From: Pezicula radicicola | Lineage: Eukaryota; Ascomycota; Leotiomycetes; Helotiales; Dermateaceae | NCBI GenBank assembly: GCA_003008705.1 | Contig: PDUO01000055.1 | Coordinates: 2,527 to 66,526 of the forward strand | Direction of reading: 5' to 3' | DNA length: 64,000 bases | Shown here: positions 11,564-23,324 of the stretch, one piece after another | Layout: each line of letters begins with the position of its first letter | Numbering within the stretch: position 1 is the first letter of the stretch | Made by a program: the position numbers and the translations under genes | The notes under the pieces: generated by a model | Database searches by the model: none | Seen by the model: the letters and a program-made list of their open reading frames with translations, nothing else | Told to the model about the DNA's origin: nothing

Positions 11564-13663
11564 TTAACTGTTCTGATCGAAAGTAAGTAGTGAATATTCG
11601 CCAGCGTCTCTCTCCAGCCAATATGATCTGCGGTGCTGTTCCTTCTTTCTCCGAGCCGCCGGGTCACTCTCACCCGCCACTTCAGCTGGCACATGTAGCC
11701 CACCAAGTCTCGGAATCTCTTCACCTGCATTCCCAATAACAGGATTGGCGCTATCACAACCATTCCAACCCTCGTAGCCCCTGCCTTCGAATGCCATACG
11801 CTGCAGTCCCAAGTACCCATCCGTGTTCCAAGCAAGGCGCCGAAGCGGCTTCCCAGCACGGCCCTGGAACCACCCAACTAGGGCTTCCAGAATCAGGCTG
11901 AGAAAAATAAGTAGCGTGCATACAATGATGATGATTATTACGCCTACGGTGCTGAAGTTCTGGTAGCCCCCGGGGTTGTGCACAAGCTGTCGCTTACAGA
12001 TCTCCTTGCCAACGAGGCCTTGTGGCGGGACAAGCACACCACCGTTGGCGAGGGAGTCGCTGCTAGGACCATGGGCGTAAGTTACCATGGCTTGCTGAAT
12101 TTGTGCAAGTGCGATAGCAAACCAGTTGTCAACTTCGAGATGCCATTGGTTATTTGGTAGTTTCAACTGTTGGGTCATGTCCCTGACGCTTTCTTGTGCC
12201 AGTAACGCTCCAGCGCCGCGCCCACCGTAGATATCGTATATGTTTGTACTACGGGCGTTGAAGGCAATATTGTCAAGTGTTGCCCGCTGGAAGACGTTTA
12301 GACCCAAGCTGAGAAGCTCTTCTTCATCGTTGATAAGCTTGGTCAGGCCTGCTAGGGGAGTGCAGCGCAGGGTTTCGCTAGCGATGCCGGATTTAGATGG
12401 ATTGCAGAATTGGTATTGGTCTGCGCATCCAAGAGTGGTGAAGTAGTAGTATGAATAAAATGATCCGTCGGTAGATGTAATATTTGCTGTAAAGAGTGGG
12501 TCGTCAACAGGATAGCTGTAAAATATTGAATTCGGACTTAGAAATAATATTGACACGTCAGCATCCGCTCTATCGTACTCCGCGATTGGGCTCCATGCCT
12601 CGCGACTAAGGCCTGCAATACAGAATACGCCTCTAAACTAAGAGTCAGAGAATTCTATTTTGAAGACGATACATGAGATAGAAAACTCGGAAGGTAAAAC
12701 TTACTGGAGGTCATAGCCTTTATTCATATACACCTGGTGTGTATTATACTCATAGGTATAGTTTGACACATATGTCTGACCCAAATAGACCCTAAGAAAC
12801 TCATCCGTGTATTGTCCACCGGCTATAGTTTCGCTTTCGAACATTGTCCTATGCTTTACTGTGAGAGGTGCGCAAGTTGATACCTTTCGGAAAATAATTC
12901 TTTGTGACTTAGGAGCATTGAGGCCGAGCGCGTAATGAGAGTCTATTGCCAGCCCCGTATCCATCTGATAAGCGGCTGTGTCCGAGAAAAAGCAAGTTCC
13001 AGATGCAAAGGGACAAGTTGCATTGCGGTTTGTTGTCCAGCGCAACGTTGGTGTATTATATGTAGCGCACCGAAGTGGGTTTGTATTATTTTGACCGTAG
13101 CATGATTTGGCGTATGTTGAGGCTACGGAGAGCTCTTCTAGATTGTTTATCACCTGATGGGTAGCTAAATCTACGCTGCTATTTGCTAGGAACGAGGTGT
13201 ATCCACAGTTTGGTGCTCGAATTAGGACATTGCTTACTGCTGCTTTAGCGACTTGGGATGAGAATATACTAGCCACCGTATAGGCAATATAGACAGCCAA
13301 GGCAAGTGTTATCAACAGACGAGATCGGGATTTTGCTAGAGGACGTCTAGTGTGCTTCCTCCATGAGAAGGACGTACGCGCAAGCTGCCATGCAGTCTTG
13401 AGTGCTGAAGGCGCGTTCCGCAGTATTGCTTGTTGCTGGTAATAGAGTGCATCATGGGAGCAGGGCTTATTGCTTGTGCGCACCTGGTGTAGGAAGAAAC
13501 TAAAAAGCGTCCAGAAAGCACTTCCGGCAACTGTGATATAGACGGCGAGGAAGGCGAGCAGGTAGGAGCCGTCCCTGATAGAAAGTGTGAACGTAGCGCC
13601 CGCGAAGATACCTTGAGACCAGTTGATCCATGGACCAACATAAATATAAGCAGATAGAGACAT
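11564..13663 (-). CDS. Fungal multi-pass membrane glycoprotein, function unknown
   Basis: Two exons (13663-12705 and 12632-11564) joined across a 72-bp GT-AG intron give about 675 residues. I do not recognise a named family. Visible features: a hydrophobic helix near residues 30-58 (LLAFLAVYITVAGSAFWTLF), a second near 118-140 (LLITLALAVYIAYTVASIF), a long cysteine-containing ectodomain with several N-x-S/T sites, and a very hydrophobic C-terminal helix (VGVIIIIIVCTLLIFLSLIL) followed by a basic cytosolic tail. This layout is common among uncharacterised ascomycete surface proteins. ATG 13663 is used because the frame extends upstream only to a TTG at 13702. No functional link to its neighbours is apparent. 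Confidence 0.75.
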
Positions 13664-15469
13664 TGGTGTAATTATTGTAATCGCAATACACGTGGAAGGC
13701 AACAGATAGATATGTGGTCTTTAATACAGTAAAAGAGAGAAATGGAGGTAGATGAAGGAAAGTCGAAGACGACCCTTAGGCATTCGGGTTCAAGATATAT
13801 GGTTGTACCTAGAGAATATGGGGATGTCAGGGTTTAGGAGTATTAATACTAGTTTAGTTATCAGCCGCACCTTTGCGTTTCTCCTTCAGATAAAAATGCC
13901 TCATGTACCTTATAAGTTTAGGCAATGGAAAGTAAGCACTAATATTGGCTCCTTGATGTTTTCGGTTAATTTGGCCTATGTTTGTCAAGTATAGACGTTC
14001 GCAAATCTATTAGTACAGATCCTATCTTTCATAACATTAATATTCTGAGAAGGGCACTAATAAGGCGAACTATAATATCCTGCTTGATACAATAGTTAAA
14101 CACTATTTATCTACTATTTAGCAATATTTAACAGCACGTGTATAATTTAAAAATTATAAATGCAGAAAATCGAAAAATAGGATACAGTCCAAAGGCAGTT
14201 ATAAATTTTGACCATATTATCACATGTCAAAGTCACGAGCTACACAGCATCAAGGCTAATTCCGCTCGTTTTTATGAAATCTTCTGCAACAAGATTAACA
14301 CGTGAATTAATAAGGGCACATTCCTCCTTAGGCAGTAGGTTAACGTTTCTAGTCTTCTATAGTGTTTACCCTAAGGTTATTGAACTACTTTAAGTTACGG
14401 CAAGGCAGATCCCGTTGGCAGATCCCGTTAGTTACCTAAACACAGACTACTCACTCTATCTATATAAAGCTACTCTCCTATTCCTCCATCCTATTTCAAT
14501 AAAGGATATTCGCACCTTATTACCGATGACCTACGCTTTTCTACACCTTCTAAGAAATCTACCTTTAGTCTTAGATTGCTATCTTCTTTTTTCCAAGTTT
14601 CTACGATTACTATGAAGTCCTTTATTAGGCTCGGTTTGGCTGTTATGTTAGCTACCTTCACTACGCCACCACAACCTTCCATAGTCCGGTGGAGGCCCGT
14701 CAAGCAAAGCGGGAAGAGTTAATTAGCTGCCAAGAGACCTTCGGCGGTGGGTTGGTCAACTGTGGTGGTCCTACAACTAAACTTTGCTATGATCCTACAC
14801 TCGGAGATGAATAACCTAACCACTTCTATAACTGCTTGTAAATTATATCTCCTAGTAACCACAACGGCTAATATACTTCTGCCTTAGACCTGCTGTGGTC
14901 GCTATGGTTTCTTCTATTCTTAAATCTTTTCTTTTTTCCTTTTTTTTTAAAAAAAATAATCTACTTATAGATAGTTCTTATATTTTTAATTTTATTATTA
15001 TTTAGTCTCCTTTATATATATATATATTTCCTTATTAGAAAAGGAGCAAGGAAGGTTATTGTCTTCTTCTTCCTTCTTTTATAGTATTAGTAGTATAAGC
15101 TTACTTAATTTTACGTGTGTTCTATAATACCCTCTGTCAGCCGGAAATCAGGTGACTTGTGGGTACGTTTCAGCCCACGTTTTATGTATATATATACCTA
15201 CTTTAGACCTCACTTTATTCTGCAATCGAGTCAACCTCCAAAAGTCTGAAACCCTCTTAGCTAGCCTTATATTGTCTTATATTGCCTCGGATTATCTGTC
15301 TATAGACTATACATGGTCTCTTTCAAGGTTGTCTTAGTTAGATCTATACTATCACCTAGAAGTAGGACGTCATCTTCCCGTGCTATTCTACAGTTGTTGA
15401 GTTAAGTAGAGTTAAGTGCGCTAATAAATCTTCCACAGAAACTAGTATTCCCTCAAATCCACCTTGACT
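13664..15469. other. Gene-free, partly AT-rich intergenic stretch
   Basis: About 1.8 kb without a convincing gene. Short open frames here lack family features or splice-compatible partners. The stretch at about 14930-15110 is strongly AT-rich with homopolymer runs (TTTTTTTTAAAAAAA). It looks like decayed repeat sequence. Confidence 0.55.
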
Positions 15470-17605
15470 CTACACCTCAACAATAGGAACAATTAGGGTT
15501 GAATCATATTCACCACCAACATGAATAGTATGCTTTCCACGATTCAAGTTCTTGGGCTTGGAGTCGATGTGATTTGGAAACTCGACGCACTGGTCCAAAA
15601 AGCCCTGGACTCGTAGCACCAACCCTTCGCCTTTCTCGAACTGTATGCCCATTGGCCAAATACCGATTTCCACAGGAACTATAGTTCCAGGCGGAACTTT
15701 CTCTTCCACTTTATGCGGGTGCCATGGGATTACGTCAGTTGAGCGCTTGGGATCTTGCGCTCGGTGCGAAACTCGAAGCACTCCAGAAACCCCAAGGTGC
15801 TACAACGATATCTGTCAGAAAAGAAAAGATTTTTAATTTTTTGATGCTCACCTTGATTGTATTTGTGTTAGGCACATCATCATGAGTGTTAACTCCTTCA
15901 GGAAGTGCTTCCCAGGGAGTGTTGATATGCTCCAAGAATATCCCATTCCTATCAACTTTACGAAGCGACAAGTAGATATCGAGGTCATCATTTTCGTCAC
16001 ACGAGACCCAGAGCTTGGCTTTGGGAAATCCAATGAGTTTGGTTGGCTCATCAAAAATATGGAGGAAATCTGCTGGGGCCGCACGCAAGTCGTCAGATTG
16101 GTAAGAAACTGAGGAAGCTGAGCTCTCTAGAGTATGGAGCAACTTTCTTTCTCGTGTAAGGAAAAGCTTCCTGTAATTAGTTTGTTTTGGAGGGTACTCA
16201 GTGAATGGTAGGTTAACCAGAGGTTGCTACTTTCGTCAGCGTTTATGCTGCCAATTTGGGTTCAAACTTACTGGACCAAATCTCCCACCATAAGTGAGAA
16301 CTGACACTCGAACGGGACTCGTCTTTCCCCAACCATTATTAATATCTTTGAGGTAATGATCATAAAACTTCTGCAAATCATCGTTGGATTCTTTGCAATA
16401 GAGGTCATACCATTCTTGTGTTGGATGGACTCGAAGCCACTTTTCCTTACTCTTTGCATTCATGAATGCCCGAAGAGTACCTGCCGGATGAATGCCAGAG
16501 CCGTAGCTAACAAGTGTATAGATTGGTATATCAATGACACTTGTGTCGAGAGACTTGTCCTCCCAATATGCATTCATTGTTGGCCATCGATCCAGTGCCT
16601 CGGCAAGGTTTTCTCTTCTTTGGCGACCTCTGATCGTTTTATCGAAGATGAACGATACAAAATCCCTTTTAGGAATTCCACCTCGACAAACAACATCACG
16701 ATAAAAGTCGGTGAACCCTTCCCAGGGAGCAATACACTTCAAAGATGGAGGCTTTTGAATCGCAGCTGACCACTGCTCAGTCGCCAGCCAAGAATTTCCT
16801 CCCATGGTAATTCCTCCAGAGCACCAGTCGAGAGCAGCAACGTACTCAATAATATCGTAAGCATCGACACCTACCTCAATATTAGCATTGTCTTTCTAAG
16901 AGAGTTTTTCTGCTTGTATACCTGGCTGAGTTCCCTCAATATAAAGATCTCCCTCAGATTCCCAAGAGCCTCGGATATCAACGTTGACTACTGCATAGCC
17001 TCTGGGTGCCCACTCAGCTGGATCAGGTCTATGATGCGAAATTCAGCAATCTATTTAGCAATCCCGGAGGATAGTGGCTCACGATTCAAATTTTTCTAGA
17101 CCAGAGGTAGCATCGTGCCGAATACCAAGTCTAAAAGGACAATTGTCGTAGATAAAAAAACCTAGGTGTCTTTATCTAGCTTGTAGGAATTTCTCGAGGA
17201 GATCGGAAACGTACCATGTCCACCCTTTCCAAAGGGACTCAAAGCCAAGATTGCAGGAAGTTTCTCATTAGTTACTGGCCTGAGGATGTCACCATAGATC
17301 TAAATATGAATGTAAACATTTCACAGCCGACAGAGAAGAGGTTCATTTGGCCTGGGAACAAATTTGAAACATGTTAGTAGGAAAATTTTTCTTACCTTTG
17401 CCCCATCTCGAAGGGGAAACTCCACATTTTGTTCGTAAATGATGTCGCAATCCAGAGCCCTCTTGTCCTTGGACTTTCGCCAGCCTTTGGGCAATATATC
17501 TGTTCGTCGTGTTTGCTTCACATACGTCTGCATATCAGTATTATTCTCTGGACGAAGGGTATTAGTCCAGGGAATGGTGCAATCGCCAATGGCTAGGGGT
17601 GTCAT
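15470..17605 (-). CDS. CocE/NonD-type alpha/beta hydrolase (X-Pro dipeptidyl-peptidase S15 fold)
   Basis: Predicted serine hydrolase of about 585 residues in seven exons. The order of blocks matches the CocE/NonD family: FPLRDGAK then IYGDILRP; SPFGKGGHG; LEKFESPDPAEW; GYAVVNVDIRGSWESEGD; the nucleophile elbow ITMGGNSWLATEQW; a helical cap; and the C-terminal jelly-roll with LRVSHRAQDP and VPVEIGIWPMGIQF. The intron at 16871-16921 (51 bp) is needed to restore GTQPGVDAYDIIEY; reading straight through gives a false stop. The intron after GHG (about 17140-17210) has a weak donor and its exact edges are uncertain. ATG is at 17605. It diverges from the oxygenase gene at 18269 with a shared promoter. 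Family members hydrolyse esters or amides; the substrate is unknown. Confidence 0.85.
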
Positions 17606-18268
17606 AATGTTCAGACTGGTGGGTTTTCAATTTAAAAAATAAATTTTGAATAGAGGGATTCGTGATTCCAATAACAAGTGTAAATTTATCATGGAATTTG
17701 GCTATCTATAAGGAAATAAAACTACAGCTATTATCGCTTTGCTCTTGCGTGGAAGGGGCCGCGGAACGACTGGACTTGGCCGTTTTGGGTCGGTACTAAA
17801 TTCTATGCAATATCACAACCCCACACACAACCCCACAACCCCATGATCCCAGACTCCCCGCAATGGAGACGAGATCCTCCACTCTAGCCAGACAGAGATT
17901 CTTCGCTGACATAGAAAGTTATTCAACTTTTATGGATGTTAATGCCCGGACGGAAATCTCAACACATCATGATCCACTTGCTAAACACCGGTAACAAACA
18001 CACATTCAAGAGCTTCTCTACGGAGTCTCCGGATGAACCTGTGAGATCTCCTCTTCAGGTATCATTAAAGTTTCAAAAGCTTGTATTCCCGCGGCCTATT
18101 CCGGGGTATTTTCTACGACATTAGTTCCTCTGTTATAATATACAACCATACGAACATATAGATAGCTTCAATCCAACAAGTTATCAAGTTCTAATCAACC
18201 ATCATTCCGATCATTGGATATCCCAAACTATCAGTTCTTCACTAATTAAATTTAAAGACATCAACAAA
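17606..18268. promoter_or_regulatory. Divergent promoter with CCGCGGAA site
   Basis: 663 bp between the hydrolase and the oxygenase. It contains CCGCGG at 17759-17764 followed by AAC, and a second CCGCGG (followed by CC) at 18089-18094, 175 bp before the oxygenase ATG. The first belongs to a set of five CCGCGGAA sites restricted to this block. It is a candidate binding site for a Zn2Cys6 factor. Confidence 0.55.
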
Positions 18269-20105
18269 ATGGAGGGCCTTGCTATTCTCAATAACACAAA
18301 GCCGGAGGATTGGCCTGCTGTACCCTCTGACTTTAACTCCGCTGATGTCGGGCCGGCATTGTCTGAGTTTCAAAGACCAGTCCGCATGGAGGGCGACATA
18401 TTCAACCTTGAAGTTGAAGGCAAAATCCCCAAGGAAATTGCTGGAACCTTTTACCGTATCATGCCAGACCCAGTCTTTCCTCCTTTCATAAAGGATGATA
18501 TCGTACGCTCAAGAACATATCTAGTATTTAATTCGGAGAATGACTAATATAATGCTTGCAACCTGTAGTGGATCAATGGTGATGGCGTTGTCTCTTCCTT
18601 CCGCATCAAAGATGGCCACATTGATATGAAGCAGCGTTATGTTGATACTGAAAAGTTGAAGATTGAGAAGGAACACCGAAGAGCTCTATTGGGTAAAGAC
18701 CACTTCAACTCGGTACGGCGATCTCAAGTTAATAATTATAGGGAAATATCGCAATCCATTCACAGATGCCTACAATTTTCGCGTTCGAACTGTAGCTAAC
18801 ACCACCATCTTCCCGTATCGCGACAAGATCCTCGCACTTAAAGAGGATGGTCCACCATATGCAATGGACCCCAAAACCCTCCAAACTTATGGTGTTTATG
18901 ATTTCGAGGGCCAATGGCAGAGCGAAACTTTCACCGCCCACCCGAAATATGATGCTGTCACTCGTGAGTTGTTGTGCTTTGGATACGAAGCGAAGGGTGT
19001 GGCAACGAAGGATGTATTGTACGGTGTCTTCAACCAACACGGCATTATGACTGAAAATGTCTGGTTCACTGCACCTGTCTGTGGATTTCAACATGAGATG
19101 GCTGCTACGGAAAATTGGGTCGGCTCTGAATTCCCAAAGCGTATACTTCAGGCTGATATGTCCATAGGTCCTTTTCCCGCTTCACCCAATGCATTGTGAC
19201 CTTGATCGTCTGAAGGAAGGCGGTGCTCATTGGCAGTGGTATCCCGAGCGCCCTTACTACATCGGAGTGCTTCCACGAAGAGGAGCGAAGTCAACTGACA
19301 TCAAGGTAATGAAGTGTATCATCTTCTTTGCGTTGTCAACTAAAATTCAGAATAGTGGTTTTATGGGCCAAATGCCTATAATGGGCATGTAGCTAACGCG
19401 TGGGAGGATAAAGAAGGAAACGTCCACCTATATATGACGCATTGTGCTAATGGAAACCTTTTCGGGATGTTCCCTGATAAGGATGGTAACGCTCCACCAC
19501 TTGGTACGAATTCTGCCCTTCTCGCCCATTGGACCATTGATCCCAAGTCCGATGACCTGGCATTGAAAAAACCAGAAATTGTTGTTAACCAAGACAATGA
19601 CATGGTACGCGTTGATGATCGATACATGTGCTACAGAAGTCGATACATCTTTGGGGCCTTGAATGATAGGACCGAAGGGAAGACTAATTGGAAGTTAGTT
19701 GCTCAGCGGATGGGAGGTGAGTTTGAATAATCCCTATGATATTATAAGTCTATGCGTACTAACGATGCTCCAGGCGGCTTCCCACCATTCAACTCGATCT
19801 ACATGCAAGACTTAAAGACAGGCAAGTTCCATGTCTATTGGAATGGCGACTATAGGTTCTATCAAGAGCCTGTCTTTATTCCACGCAAACTCGATGCACC
19901 AGAAGGCGATGGATTCTTGGTTGGACTGACAATGAACTATAAAGAGATGATTAGCGAGTTGATCATCTTGGATACAAGAGACTTGTCGAAGCATGTGGCA
20001 CTATGTCGTTTGCCAATTAGACTCCGAATGGGTATCCATGGCAATTGGGTTGATGACACTGATATTGACGGACATGCCCAAGCTACTACCGCTGGCAAAT
20101 CGTAA
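18269..20105 (+). CDS. Carotenoid/lignostilbene-type cleavage oxygenase (RPE65 family)
   Basis: Non-haem iron(II) dioxygenase that cleaves a conjugated C=C bond to two carbonyls; about 520 residues in six exons. All four iron-ligand histidine contexts are present: FTAHPKYD, VCGFQHEMAATENW, YNGHVANAWED and, near the C-terminus, MGIHGNWVDD. Family blocks WINGDGVVSSF, GKYRNPFTD, LALKEDGPPYAMDP, GVLPRRGAK and GGFPPFNSIYMQDL are intact. Joins: DDI-WING, LLG-KYRN (49-bp intron), ENW-VLFPLHP (donor GTCGGC, weak), DIK-WFYG, MGG-FPPF. The ATG at 18269 has good AAAATGG context. No signal peptide, so cytosolic. The GKYRNPFTD type resembles fungal stilbenoid-cleaving members more than carotenoid cleavers (from memory of the family; not tested). 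It shares a promoter with the CocE/NonD hydrolase. Confidence 0.9.
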
Positions 20106-20939
20106 ATCTTAGCGTTTGCAAGTCCCGTGTTAGTTCTTTATTCAAATTTCAAGGTTTTGTATAAATTTGTGCTACTACAAGTATCACGCGTGACCAAATT
20201 TCGAAGTTCAAGTGTCTATTTATTTATATACAAATTCTCTTGTACGTATGTATAGAACAAAGTATTTACCAATAGTCCAGGCCCTGACAATATTTCTTGT
20301 GAAGTGTTTAGAGAAGTGTGAAAGCCACTGAGGCAAAACGTCATGTATTATTTGTACCAAGACTCTGTATCAAGACTCTGCAGCATTCTTGCTCGGCGTT
20401 CCAAAGTATACCGTTTAGGATTTTCTCCATTTATTTCAATTTCAGATGGTCCTATCTTCTAGATCAACATTTTTAGTGTTATGAGAGCTCTCTCTCAGCT
20501 ACTGTTTGACAGAAACTTCACATTTCGTAGCAAGGAAATTAACGAAGATGAAGATACTCGGACCTGGAAATAGTTAATCTTGCTCGGAAGTGTATTACTA
20601 TATAGTTTCAAGCCCATTGAGCCGGTTAGGGAAATTGTGACTAAAATCAAAGAAGCGATGAAACGATGGAAAGAATGAGGGGGAAAATCTAAAAGTTCTC
20701 CTCACCTAGGCGATATGACATGATACACTTATATTTGCATTCCTTGCGTCACTGTATCTCTATTTCCCTACCTAAACCATGTAGCCTAAGAACGACATAT
20801 TCTCTTTCAATAACGTAGAAAAATACTAATACTAATAAATTAGTGAATTTAAACCTATTTTCAACTTTTTTTTCGCTCCGCACGATGACGTCCTGAGTAG
20901 AGGTCCAGACCGTTGCAGTCGGAATTTTACAGTCTGCAA
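20106..20939. other. Convergent intergenic region
   Basis: Lies between the 3' ends of the oxygenase gene and the dead P450. I see no gene or clear repeat in it. Confidence 0.5.
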
Positions 20940-22990
20940 TCAACTTCTCCTTTTCAGATTGCATATGAAACCTTCCTGCTGAATAAACCAGACATTATTT
21001 ATTTCCAGCTCACGGTCAGGGTATGCTAAAGATAGTTCAAATCAACGAAGAAGTTCAGGGACAACTTTTGCCATTTCCATCACAGCGATATGCCTACCAA
21101 TGCATGTTCGTGTGCCAGCTCCAAATGCAAAGAAAGATTGCTCCATCAACTTCAGATGTTCGTCGGTTGCAGTCAACCATCATTCTGGCTCGAATTTTTC
21201 AGGCTCTAAGAAAACCTCCGGATCATGCTGGGCTACCCAAGTATTGACCCCAACAATGGTGCCCTTCGGTATATGTTTGCCGCAGATGTATGCGCCCCCG
21301 CTTGGTACATGTCATTCTAAAAGGTGACCGACAGAAAGGTGGATTCTCAAACCCTCTTTTATTACAGAATTCATGTAGGGAAGATGCGTACTGGAGTCCC
21401 TGTACGATATTGGCGTACTCAGCTTCCCTGAGATAGCTGTATCATCGATCTCTTTGACCAACTTTGCCATCTTGACTGGGTTTTTTGTGCGATTGAATAA
21501 AACTGATCTAAGGGCAATTGCTGTAGTATCCGAACCCGAAAAGACGTTCGTGCTCAGATGGACAACTAGGTCTCTAGTTGACATCTTCTCCGGTTTATTC
21601 ACCTTGATAGCATACCATCGACTCAACTTATCACCCTTACGTTCGAGCTCATCAACATCGAACTCTTGATTTTTTTAAGGTGCCTTCCTCGCCCCTAGCA
21701 GTATTAATAGCCTTAAGTGTGAAATTCAAGACCTGGTCCCAGCCCTCCATGGCGGGAATGAGAATCGGAAGAAGCAGATTTCCGAGCAAGAGTGGATGCA
21801 ATTCTGGAATTTGACCGTATTGGCTTGTATATACTTGTTTCGGACTAGTAAGTAAGTGTAATTTAAGAAAGTAAGTGGTTTTTGGTAGTATATCCGGCTT
21901 ACAAGCAGATTTTGGATGACTTCAATCACTCCATCAACGTCTCCGCCAAAATCGAGGAACCCAAGATTTTGTGCAAATGTCAATTCACCTACCACATCAA
22001 AGGTGTAGTAGCGTATCCATTCTCCTAGATCAACGGGCTTCTTTTCATCTGCAAACATTGATAGCTTCTTGATAAAAAGATCAGTGCATGAGTCAACGGC
22101 TGCTTCGGAGTTAAGAAGAGACGTCAAACTGTAGGAATTAGCCAAGACTCTTTTCATCTAACGGTGATGACCTTCGTCACGGGTGCCAAAAAGGTTCAGT
22201 CAAGGCTTCTTTCTCCATGTGATGGATTGAATAGGATAAAAGGCAGTCTATGTTTCCTTTTCAATTAGTAACTACTCACATAATAACCACACATTTGCAT
22301 GCCTTGGTGTATCCGGATTTCAAGCCATAAATATTGTTGATTTCTCGTGGATCAGAGAATGTTGCCCACAAATCACGTGCTAGAACTATCGCATGGGGTA
22401 TATCCTCATATTAGGTTTATATTCGATCATTTCTTGATTTGTAAGATCCGAATCAATTCACCCTGATCTGTAACTAAGGCCATGCAAGCCTCATACATTA
22501 CAAATCGCCCATTTTGTATGGTATTCGGGATGAATTCGATGCCTCTCATTCAGTATATATAGCCTACTATTTGACCTCGTATTCAGAGGGCAAGTACTCA
22601 CAATTCACTCATTATATGCATATACACTTTCTACAAAAGTCGTAGTTCAATAAAGATAGATACATGAATTGGTCCTATTCGAACAAGAACTCCATATTTT
22701 CTATGAAGATCAATAGCAATTCGATGGGCTTGGCCTCTCCGCACATCCATCAAACGCCAAAGCCCCGTTTGCGCTGCAAGACGTGGGCCTGGAATGTCTC
22801 GGAGGCCATATTTGAAACGATTTCGAAGTAGATGAATCATGATTCCACCAGCAAAAATACCAAACACTTTTGTTACCATAGATAACAATAAGGCTATAGA
22901 ACTACAGAGCCAGCTCATTTCGTGTAGTTTGAGCTTGAAGAATTGATTTAATCGCGGATAATTTTCTTGAATTTGTCCGGCGACATACAT
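20940..22990 (-). pseudogene. Cytochrome P450 pseudogene (pisatin-demethylase/benzoate-hydroxylase-like)
   Basis: Almost a full P450: N-terminal anchor and proline hinge (RDIPGPRLAAQTGLWR), LHRKYGVLVRIGP, DPREINNIYGLKSGYTK, I-helix SGSDTTAIALRSVL, ExxR (KEGLR), haem loop FGAGTRTCIG, and an end like active relatives (QQEGFICNLKRR then TGA at 20940). It is broken by at least five stops inside conserved exon sequence: before LNLFG, before MKRVLANSYS, before HVPSGG, before WLTATDE and before FELSLAYPD. Each stop is one C-to-T step from the residue relatives carry (CGA to TGA four times, CAG to TAG once; ancestral codons inferred). The 22400-22630 interval is also too long and disordered for a normal intron. 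ATG 22990 marks the old start. Confidence 0.9.
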
Positions 22991-23324
22991 CAATCAGTTA
23001 ATTATGTATAAACACATTCGAGCGAACTTCATTGTTCTTCACGCTTTCCCAACTTTCTAGTCTCCTCAAAAGATAAATCCACGTGATCGGCCCACGGATG
23101 GGCTGAGCCGCGGAAGACTCCGCGGAATTTTCCTAGTCTAATGAAGAAGACAGGTACAGGCTACTAGGGAAGTGTGTCAAAACCTCGCCCCTGCAGTAAT
23201 GCATAGCATGAACGGAAAAGCCCGTTAAGTTTGTTGCTTTTACTTCGCCATTAGATCCAGATAAGGTTGACCTCGGCCCTCCTTGCTCGTTCTATATTTC
23301 CTCCTACCGCAATATGCCCAGCAA
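22991..23324. promoter_or_regulatory. Divergent promoter with two CCGCGGAA sites
   Basis: Between the dead and the intact P450. CCGCGG occurs at 23108-23113 (then AAG) and at 23120-23125 (then AATTTTCC), 12 bp apart in the same orientation, about 200 bp before the ATG of the intact P450. The second copy contains TCCGCGGA, the core of the yeast Pdr1/Pdr3 response element. Paired sites suggest cooperative binding (inference). Confidence 0.6.

Noticed and set aside
16871..16921. In-frame stop in the CocE/NonD hydrolase suggesting a pseudogene
   Set aside because: A 51-bp GT-AG intron with a GCTAAT branch point removes it and restores the conserved GTQPGVDAYDIIEY block.
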